Of a stretch of DNA of 20,595 nucleotides, positions 14,643 to 20,595 are shown piece by piece. Source of the DNA: Spirochaetales bacterium (GTDB taxonomy: Bacteria > Spirochaetota > Spirochaetia > Sphaerochaetales > Sphaerochaetaceae); contig JAGABK010000020.1 of the NCBI GenBank assembly GCA_017614625.1, positions 1 through 20,595 of the forward strand, written 5' to 3'. Numbering within the stretch: the first letter of the stretch is position 1; each line of letters begins with the position of its first letter. Below the pieces are notes generated by a model. It did no database searches. It saw nothing but the letters and a program-made list of their open reading frames with translations, and was not told the origin of the DNA. The position numbers and the translations under genes are program-made.

Positions 14643-14671
14643 ATTCTATGGCAAATCCCGGCCGTGCACAA
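14643..14671 (-). promoter_or_regulatory. Possible promoter of UPF0178-PNP, giving a leaderless start
   Basis: On the minus strand TTGTGC (14666-14671), 17 nt, then TAGAAT (14643-14648). The -10 box ends 7 nt before ATG 14635, so transcription would begin at or next to the start codon. The -35 match is weak (3 of 6), so this is tentative. Confidence 0.35.
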
Positions 14672-14689
14672 CCTTGAACAAAACACATC

Positions 14690-14703
14690 CAGTTTATAAA
14701 CTG
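14690..14703. promoter_or_regulatory. 14-bp palindrome in the PFK promoter region
   Basis: CAGTTTATAAACTG is a perfect inverted repeat in the 104-base divergent gap between UPF0178 and PFK. It contains TATAAA (14695-14700), a possible -10 box, with TTGAAC (14674-14679) upstream at a short 15-nt spacing. It could be an operator over the PFK promoter, or an AT-rich chance palindrome. The ribosome site AAGGAGG (14727-14733) follows, 6 nt before ATG 14740. Confidence 0.4.
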
Positions 14704-14739
14704 ATATAGATTGACTACAAGTTGATAAGGAGGCTCAAC

Positions 14740-16398
14740 ATGAAGGTTTCAGCTCTTCAGAACGCCAGATACGCATACAATCCCAAGCTTCCCCCGATCC
14801 TCAGGAAGGACATCGCAACCATCGTCCCCGTCACCGGAGGAAAGACATCCTCCGTCTCGGACCAGGAACAGATCGAAAAGCTTTTCCCCAACACATACGG
14901 ACTTCCGCAGGTCTCCTTCACCGAAGGAAAGAACAAGGACTGCCACAGGAAGATGAACGTGGCCGTCATCCTCTCCGGCGGACAGGCGCCCGGCGGACAC
15001 AACGTCATCTCCGGTCTCTATGACGCCCTGAAGAAGGCCAATCCGGAAAGCACCCTCTACGGCTTCCTCGGCGGCCCCAGCGGCATCCTGGACGACAAGT
15101 ACATCGTCATGACCGACGAGCTGATCGACGAGTACCGCAACACCGGAGGATTCGACATCATCGGAAGCGGAAGGACCAAGCTCGAGACCACCGAGCAGTT
15201 CGAGATCTGCACCAAGGTCTGCCGCAGCCACGGCATCAACGCCATCGTCATCATCGGCGGCGACGACTCGAACACCAACGCAGCCGTCCTGGCAGAGTAC
15301 TTCAGGGCCAAGGGCGAGAACATCTGCGTCGTCGGCTGCCCCAAGACGATCGACGGCGACCTGAAGAACGAGTGCATCGAGGCCAGCTTCGGCTTCGACA
15401 CCGCAACCAAGACATTCTCCGAGCTCATCGGAAACATCGAGCGCGACGCCAACTCGGCGCGCAAGTACTGGCACTTCATCAGGCTCATGGGCAGAAGCGC
15501 CAGCCACATCACCCTCGAGTGCGCGCTGCAGACACAGCCTAACGTCTGCCTCATCGGCGAGGAAGCCGAGGCGAAGAACCAGAGCCTCGGGGAGATCACC
15601 GACTACATAGCGTCCGTCATCGCAAAGCGCGCCGCGGACGGAAAGAACTTCGGAGTCGTCCTCGTTCCCGAGGGACTGATCGAGTTCATCCCCTCCCTCA
15701 AGGTCCTGATCCGCGAGATCAACGACCTCCTGGCGAAGACAGAGGCGCAGTTCAACGCCCTGGAGACGGTTTCCGAGAAGATCGCCTTCGTGGAGGACAA
15801 GATCAGCGCATCGTCGAAGAAGGTCTTCGACAGTCTTCCCGACGAGATCAAGGGCCAGCTCCTGGCCGACCGCGACCCGCACGGAAACGTACAGGTCTCC
15901 ATGATCGCCACCGAGAAGCTTCTGATCCAGACGGTCTCCAAGCGCCTCAAGGAAATGAAGGCACAGGGAACATACACCGGCAAGTTCAGCGCCCAGAACC
16001 ACTTCTTCGGCTATGAGGGACGCTGCGCCTTCCCGTCGAACTTCGACGCCGACTACTGCTACAGCCTGGGCTACAACGCCGCCCTTCTGGCGATCTCCGA
16101 CCTCTCCGGATACCTTTCAAGCATCAGGGGCCTCTCCCTTCCCGCCGACAAATGGCAGGCAGGCGGAATCCCCATCACCATGATGATGAACCTCGAGCAG
16201 CGCCACGGCGAGATGAAGCCCGTCATCAGGAAGGCCCTCGTGGACCTCGACGGCGGACCGTTCGGATACTTCGCAGAGCGCAGGGAGAACTGGGCCGTCG
16301 AGACAGCCTACACCTTCCCGGGAGCCATCCAGTACTTCGGACCCTCGGAGGTATGCGACCAGAGCACGATGACGCTGAAGCTGGAGCATCAGGCCTGA
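14740..16398 (+). CDS. pfp: Pyrophosphate-dependent 6-phosphofructokinase, long type
   Basis: 552 residues, the size of the long PPi-PFK (beta-subunit-like) enzymes of spirochaetes, plants and anaerobes. GGQAPGGHN (80-88) is the phosphate-donor loop. GGDDSNTNA (173-181) has Asp where ATP enzymes have Gly in GGDGS, and PKTIDGDLKN (201-210) carries the PPi-type Lys209; both mark PPi use. Asp205 is the catalytic base and MGRSASH (250-256) contacts fructose-6-phosphate. The enzyme reversibly phosphorylates fructose-6-phosphate with PPi, saving ATP in glycolysis and working also in gluconeogenesis. The ATG at 14740 is fixed by AAGGAGG 6 nt upstream; a TTG at 14722 precedes that site. The stop is 1 nt before the GGDEF-EAL start, which indicates one transcript and coupled translation. 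Confidence 0.96.
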   Translation: MKVSALQNARYAYNPKLPPILRKDIATIVPVTGGKTSSVSDQEQIEKLFPNTYGLPQVSFTEGKNKDCHRKMNVAVILSGGQAPGGHNVISGLYDALKKANPESTLYGFLGGPSGILDDKYIVMTDELIDEYRNTGGFDIIGSGRTKLETTEQFEICTKVCRSHGINAIVIIGGDDSNTNAAVLAEYFRAKGENICVVGCPKTIDGDLKNECIEASFGFDTATKTFSELIGNIERDANSARKYWHFIRLMGRSASHITLECALQTQPNVCLIGEEAEAKNQSLGEITDYIASVIAKRAADGKNFGVVLVPEGLIEFIPSLKVLIREINDLLAKTEAQFNALETVSEKIAFVEDKISASSKKVFDSLPDEIKGQLLADRDPHGNVQVSMIATEKLLIQTVSKRLKEMKAQGTYTGKFSAQNHFFGYEGRCAFPSNFDADYCYSLGYNAALLAISDLSGYLSSIRGLSLPADKWQAGGIPITMMMNLEQRHGEMKPVIRKALVDLDGGPFGYFAERRENWAVETAYTFPGAIQYFGPSEVCDQSTMTLKLEHQA

Positions 16399-16399
16399 C

Positions 16400-18796
16400 A
16401 TGGACAGGAAATCAGAGATAAAAGGTTTCAACCTCAACAACCTACTCGCCGGCAGGAAGGCCATCGAACAGGAATACTTCGACCGCCAGAACTACACCGC
16501 CACGACCATCGTCTCCGCGCTGATGCTCGCCATAGACGTCTTCTGGATCGTGCTGTGGTTCATCGGAGCCGAGATATCTTCCTTCAGGCACCCGACCGGC
16601 ATCTCCGGCATCCTCTTCAGCGCCGCGTCCTCGCTTGTGTGCATGGTGCTCCTTCTGAAGTACCGGGAAATGGACACCTGGGCCCTTGAGACCGTGATGT
16701 TCGTGCAGCATCTCTCAATAAGCATCACCGTCGTCCTCCTGGCCCTCGGCCGGTGCTTCATGATAGTCGCCAACGACGCCATCTCCCCGTACAACGGGAT
16801 CTCGCTCTCCACCTACTATGTCATAATCTGCTCCTTCATGCCCTTCTACGGCAGACGCAAGGGCATCATCTGCATGACGTTCATGTTCATTTCCGGACTC
16901 GTCCCGTTCTTCATCCTTCCCCGCGGCGCCTACGTGCTCAACGGCAACATCATCATCCGTGTGAGCAGCATCGTGGCCTACGTCGTCTTCAGGCTGATAA
17001 CCCTGAGAAGCGCCAGGCTGGAGTCCGGTCTTGTCGACGCATCCTACCGCGACATCCAGACAGGCGTCCTGAACAGGCGCGCCGTATCGGAATACATGAA
17101 GGAGATCGGCAAGGACGGGGCTTGCAACTACGGAGTCCTGGCCTACGACATCGACGGATTCAAGTCCTACAACGACGAATACTGCAACGACCGGGGCGAC
17201 AAGGTCCTCGTGTGGACCACCGACGCCATCTCCGGCATCCTGCCTGCGGACGCCAAGACCTTCAGGTACAACGGCGACGAGTTCGTCGTCGTGCTTGAGG
17301 ACATCTCCGAGGAAGACCTGCTGAAGACGGGCGTCAAGGTCAAGGAGGCCGTTGAGAAACTGGCCATCGAGCGCACGGACGACCCGGTCAGGGAGATCGT
17401 CACCGTCACAGTCGGCTGCTCATGGGCTCCCGGCGGAGACAAGGCCGGACGCGATGTCATCAGGGAGGCCGAGACCCAGCTTCTCATCGGAAAGAGAGGC
17501 TCGAAGGACTGCGTGGTATTCAAGGGCAGGATATACATCGACGAAGGCGAGATCGAGATGGAGCAGCAGCCCACCCATTACACGGAGCGCGTGGCCCAGG
17601 CCGTGAACGACGCCATGAGGAACAACGAGATCAGGGCGTACTTCCAGCCGCTGTACGAGACGGACACCCACAAGCTGGTGGGAGCCGAGGCCCTCTCCCG
17701 GTGGATCAAGCCGGACAACACCCTCATCCTCCCCTCCGAGTTCATCCCGGAGCTCGAGAAGAACAGCTCCATCCTCGCGCTGGACTGGTACATGTTCGAC
17801 CAGACCTGCAGGCTGCTCAAGCGCCAGATGGACCAGGACATCCCGCAGGTCAGGATCTCGGTCAACTTCTCACGCATGCACGCCCTGTACGAGCGCAGCA
17901 TCGAGAACCGCCTCTGCGAGATCGCCGACTCCTACGGAATCAGCCACAACCTCATTGAGATCGAGATCACCGAATCGGCCTACATCCACCTGCCGAGCAT
18001 CATAGAGCCCTTCATCCGCAAGATCAGGAACGCCGGCTTCGCCGTTGCCGTCGACGACTTCGGAAGCGGCGCCTCCTCGCTCGAGTTCATCAAGAGCGTC
18101 GACGTCGACACCCTGAAGATCGACAGGTCGCTGGTCAACTCCAACTGCACCGACGAGAAGGACCGCGTCCTCCTGGAATCGGTCGTCTACCTGGCCCACA
18201 GGCTCAGGCTCAACTCGGTCGCCGAGGGCGTCGAGACGGACGAGCAGCTCGGACTGCTGAAGACCCTGGGATGCAACCAGATCCAGGGCTTCATCTTCGC
18301 CCCTCCGCTTTCTGAGGAAGATTTCCTGGAACTCTGCTCGAAGGAGGCCGTGGAGACCGACGAGACGGACTTCATCAGGTCCCACAGGCAGTCGTCCACC
18401 ATCAACATGCTGATGGACACCGTATTCAAGAAATACCCTGTCGTGCTCATGTCCAACCTGAGCAAGAACAGTTACTTCACCATGACGGACTCAAGGCTCA
18501 CCAGCCACAACTACGCCAAGGCGGGGACGCTGACGGACCTTCTGGACGACATAAGCTCCACCATGCATCCGGACGACATCCCGGCCTTCAGGAGGATCTT
18601 CAAGCTGGACAACCAGTTCAACTCCTTCCATGCAGGCGACGAGAAGATAGTCTTCACGGCGCGCATCCACGGAGACGAACAGCCGTTCGTGTACAAGACT
18701 GTCGAGACGATGAGTTATTTCATTCAGGAAACGGGAAACGACGACCTTATGGTCATCACCTTCTTCTCGGAGACCGGAGTCATTTCTCCGAAGTGA
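16400..18796 (+). CDS. 6-TM membrane GGDEF(degenerate)-EAL protein with C-terminal PAS-like domain
   Basis: 798 residues. About six membrane segments lie within 33-202, a MASE-like sensor of no type I recognise. The GGDEF domain (about 210-375) keeps the metal residues in YDIDGFKSYND (249-259) but has NGDEF at 291-295, the first Gly replaced by Asn, and no RxxD inhibitory site at the expected place. It may be inactive or a GTP-binding regulator. The EAL domain (about 395-645) looks catalytically complete: Glu430-Ala-Leu, Asn489, Glu522, Asp552-Asp553, Lys573, Glu609, Glu612 and QGF at 629-631. It should therefore hydrolyse cyclic di-GMP. Residues about 665-798, with MHPDDIPAF, resemble a PAS fold placed after EAL, an unusual order. 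The start is 1 nt after the PFK stop; the ribosome site is weak. The 3' end overlaps the convergent GH57 gene by 17 bp. Confidence 0.9.
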   Translation: MDRKSEIKGFNLNNLLAGRKAIEQEYFDRQNYTATTIVSALMLAIDVFWIVLWFIGAEISSFRHPTGISGILFSAASSLVCMVLLLKYREMDTWALETVMFVQHLSISITVVLLALGRCFMIVANDAISPYNGISLSTYYVIICSFMPFYGRRKGIICMTFMFISGLVPFFILPRGAYVLNGNIIIRVSSIVAYVVFRLITLRSARLESGLVDASYRDIQTGVLNRRAVSEYMKEIGKDGACNYGVLAYDIDGFKSYNDEYCNDRGDKVLVWTTDAISGILPADAKTFRYNGDEFVVVLEDISEEDLLKTGVKVKEAVEKLAIERTDDPVREIVTVTVGCSWAPGGDKAGRDVIREAETQLLIGKRGSKDCVVFKGRIYIDEGEIEMEQQPTHYTERVAQAVNDAMRNNEIRAYFQPLYETDTHKLVGAEALSRWIKPDNTLILPSEFIPELEKNSSILALDWYMFDQTCRLLKRQMDQDIPQVRISVNFSRMHALYERSIENRLCEIADSYGISHNLIEIEITESAYIHLPSIIEPFIRKIRNAGFAVAVDDFGSGASSLEFIKSVDVDTLKIDRSLVNSNCTDEKDRVLLESVVYLAHRLRLNSVAEGVETDEQLGLLKTLGCNQIQGFIFAPPLSEEDFLELCSKEAVETDETDFIRSHRQSSTINMLMDTVFKKYPVVLMSNLSKNSYFTMTDSRLTSHNYAKAGTLTDLLDDISSTMHPDDIPAFRRIFKLDNQFNSFHAGDEKIVFTARIHGDEQPFVYKTVETMSYFIQETGNDDLMVITFFSETGVISPK

Positions 18797-20417
18797 AATC
18801 TGTCGTGAAGATCGGACTCGGCTCGTCCAGGTGCTTTCCGTTCATGATGTTGTAATCGATGAACCTGAACAGGTTGTCCCTCTTCTCGGCCTTCACCAGC
18901 CACTCCGTGTTCACCGCGTTCTTGCACATGTTGTCGTAGACAAGATTGAGGTTCTCTATGTGGCCTTCCAGACGCTGGACTGCGTAGTCGCGGCTTGTCT
19001 GGTTGTGGATGATGAACGGCCAGTCGCTCGCCATGAGGAGAAGCGTCTCGCGCGCCGCCTGGTTGAGGAAGCGCTGCTTCAGGCTCTTCTGCTCGGGGAA
19101 GCGCTCGGCAAGCTCCGTCATCCTCTCGAGGGCCTTGAAGATGTGCCTGTACAGCCATGCGTTGGAGGAGCTGTCGACCCAGACAGCCGAATATCCGCCC
19201 TCGCCCCAGCTAGATGTGGCCGGCTGCAGGGTCTGGACCTCGGGCTTCGTGGCGATGAAATCGGACGGTGTGATCAGCGAAAGCGAATCGTCCTCCCAGA
19301 CCATCCTTATGATGTTCTCCAGCCAGGACACGCCCTCGTACCACCAGTGGCCGAAGAGCTCTGCGTCGAAGCTGACGGTGTAGACGGGATCCACGTCCAG
19401 GAGGTCGTTCAGGTTCTCCGTCCTGCTTCTGACGTTGTACAGGAAGTTCTTCGCATGTGAGACGACGCGCTCGGCGGCCTTCGCACGGTCGTAGACGTCC
19501 TTGTCCGCGGATCTGCCGGTGACTGCGTTGTATTTGAAGCCGGTGAACGACCGGACCTCGGGTTCATGAACATAGGGCTTGATGTAATCGAACGGCAGGT
19601 CGAAGCCGATGTCCCTGTAGAAGTCTCGGTAGACGCTGTCCGTGGGATAGCCTTCTGTGTCCGACCATACCAGGCTGGTAAGGGATACGTCCCTGACGAA
19701 GCAGTAGAGGCCGTTGGGGCACTTCACGGGGCTGTAGGAGCCCCTTTCGCACTTGTCCGGCGAAAGGACCAGGGCCTGCGAGCCCAGGCTCGTCCACCTG
19801 ATGTTGTGGTTGCGCAGCATCTCCTCCAGTCCGGGATAGTAGCCGCACTCGGGGAGCCAGAAGCCCTCCGGCATCTTGTCGAAGTGGCGGATGTGCTCCA
19901 GCACTCCTGTCTCAATCTGGGCGTTGACCGCGATGGGATAGTCCTTGTAGACGGGCAGGTACGCATGGGTTGCCGTCGTGGTGATGAGCTCCAGGCAGCC
20001 CTCGTTGGAAAGCGTGTTGAACGCGTTGAGGATGCGTCCCTGGCAGACCTCGCCGTAGAAGCTCCTGTTGGCAAGAAGCTCGTCCTTGTAGAAGACGGCC
20101 AGCGCCTTTCTCTGCTTGTCGCGTGACAGGCGCGAGATCTCCTTGTCGGCCAGCTCGATGCGCTCGTCAAGGTACGCCGAGAAGCGTGTGTTCAGAAGCT
20201 CGTCGTCCAGCATGGCGCCCAGCGTGGGGCTGATGGAGAACGTGAGCCTGAAGCCTGTTCCCTCGGCCCTGAGACCGTACATCATCCTGAGCAGGGGCAG
20301 GTAGGATTCGTTCATGGCCTCGAACAGCCAGTCCTCCTCCAGGAACTTCGGGTATTCCGGATGTCTTACGAACGGCAGGTGCGCGTTGAAGATGAAATTG
20401 ATGCTGCTCTTTCTCAT
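18780..20417 (-). CDS. GH57 1,4-alpha-glucan branching enzyme (DUF1957 type)
   Basis: 545 residues, the size of the GH57 branching enzymes of Thermus and Thermococcus type. The N-terminal NAHLPFVRHPE (11-21) is the family opening. The nucleophile is Glu190 in FWLPECGYYPGLE, and the acid/base is Asp351 in SFDAELFGHWWYEG. The helical C-terminal domain includes ATSSWGEGGYSAVW (400-413) and MASDWPF (462-468). It would introduce alpha-1,6 branches into glycogen-like glucan in the cytoplasm; some relatives are mainly hydrolytic, so the exact activity needs assay. GGAGG lies 7 nt before the ATG. The start overlaps the stop of the upstream gene as ATGA, so they are cotranscribed. The 3' end overlaps the convergent EAL gene. 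Confidence 0.93.
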   Translation of the reverse strand: MRKSSINFIFNAHLPFVRHPEYPKFLEEDWLFEAMNESYLPLLRMMYGLRAEGTGFRLTFSISPTLGAMLDDELLNTRFSAYLDERIELADKEISRLSRDKQRKALAVFYKDELLANRSFYGEVCQGRILNAFNTLSNEGCLELITTTATHAYLPVYKDYPIAVNAQIETGVLEHIRHFDKMPEGFWLPECGYYPGLEEMLRNHNIRWTSLGSQALVLSPDKCERGSYSPVKCPNGLYCFVRDVSLTSLVWSDTEGYPTDSVYRDFYRDIGFDLPFDYIKPYVHEPEVRSFTGFKYNAVTGRSADKDVYDRAKAAERVVSHAKNFLYNVRSRTENLNDLLDVDPVYTVSFDAELFGHWWYEGVSWLENIIRMVWEDDSLSLITPSDFIATKPEVQTLQPATSSWGEGGYSAVWVDSSSNAWLYRHIFKALERMTELAERFPEQKSLKQRFLNQAARETLLLMASDWPFIIHNQTSRDYAVQRLEGHIENLNLVYDNMCKNAVNTEWLVKAEKRDNLFRFIDYNIMNGKHLDEPSPIFTTDFTSEK

Positions 20418-20595
20418 TCCTTCTCCTCCATCTGCTCGAAAAGACCTGCGAGCTGTCTGTTGCCTGTGATCTTGCCGCCCTTCATGACGACTGACTGGAA
20501 CATCTTCCTGTAAACGGCGTCGTCGTTCATCTCCTCCGGATGCTGGGAGAACCAGCTCTTCGTGGTGACGATGTCGGAGCTCTCGCAGACCACCC
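20414..20595 (-). CDS. C-terminal fragment of an unrecognised protein, cut by window edge
   Basis: An open frame enters from the right edge and ends in TGA at 20414-20416, giving at least 59 residues. The visible tail runs VVCESSDIVTTKSWFSQHPE, then a charged helical stretch with MFQSVVMKGGKITG, ending FEQMEEKE. It is soluble-looking with no motif I recognise. Its stop overlaps the GH57 start codon (ATGA), and the GH57 ribosome site lies within its last codons, so translation is coupled. By context it could belong to glucan metabolism, but that is a guess. Codon use matches the neighbours, so I regard it as a real gene. Confidence 0.7.
   Translation of the reverse strand, partial: VVCESSDIVTTKSWFSQHPEEMNDDAVYRKMFQSVVMKGGKITGNRQLAGLFEQMEEKE

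Noticed and set aside
14749..16002. A 417-codon open frame on the minus strand.
   Set aside because: It is entirely antisense to PPi-PFK, whose motifs are unmistakable. The protein is Leu/Val/Asp-rich without domains, typical of a shadow frame.

Overview
The window is about 57-58% G+C, standard code (TGA is used as a stop throughout), and densely packed: 16 complete protein-coding genes plus one cut at each edge. No gap exceeds about 125 bases. I see no rRNA, tRNA, CRISPR array, transposase or phage gene. The content (long pyrophosphate-dependent phosphofructokinase, archaeal-type aspartate-semialdehyde dehydrogenase, GH57/DUF1957 branching enzyme, SpoIIE phosphatase with STAS antagonist, a 10-TM metal exporter with a Fur-family regulator) suggests an anaerobic, fermentative, host- or gut-associated bacterium. 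Spirochaetota (Treponema/Sphaerochaeta-like) is my best guess, by inference only. It looks like ordinary chromosome.

Layout. (1) 1-3695: a membrane-anchored Cache-HAMP-SpoIIE phosphatase (minus strand, 3' end cut off) diverges from a STAS anti-sigma-factor antagonist, which is followed by a secreted C69 Ntn-dipeptidase. The first two look like the phosphatase and substrate of a partner-switching pathway. (2) 3665-5862, minus: asd, msrA and a 2H phosphoesterase, with a good promoter before asd. (3) 5947-9629, minus: a 10-TM heavy-metal/manganese-exporter-like permease, a Fur-family regulator, a GT4 glycosyltransferase and a lipoprotein that joins a repeated TSG beta-ladder to a chagasin-like domain. 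The four genes are 3-9 nt apart or overlap. A clean promoter with a perfect 21-bp palindrome on its -10/start region lies upstream. (4) 9716-10846, minus: a cation diffusion facilitator with Mn-type rather than Zn-type metal residues and a duplicated cytoplasmic domain. (5) 10949-13254, plus: an ABC exporter (ATPase and 12-TM permease), transcribed divergently from the CDF gene by promoters whose -35 boxes overlap. (6) 13261-14635, minus: a UPF0178/YaiI protein followed, one base later, by purine nucleoside phosphorylase. (7) 14740-18796, plus: PPi-phosphofructokinase followed, one base later, by a 6-TM GGDEF-EAL protein with a degenerate NGDEF site, an intact EAL site and a C-terminal PAS-like domain. 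(8) 18780-20595, minus: GH57 alpha-glucan branching enzyme, overlapped at its start by the end of an unrecognised gene cut by the window edge.

The most unusual parts are the exporter/Fur/GT4/lipoprotein operon with its predicted operator, its placement beside a Mn-type CDF gene (a candidate manganese or other divalent-metal efflux locus), the TSG-ladder/chagasin fusion, and the tight coupling of a glycolytic enzyme to a cyclic-di-GMP protein. All functions here are read from sequence motifs; nothing was searched against a database.
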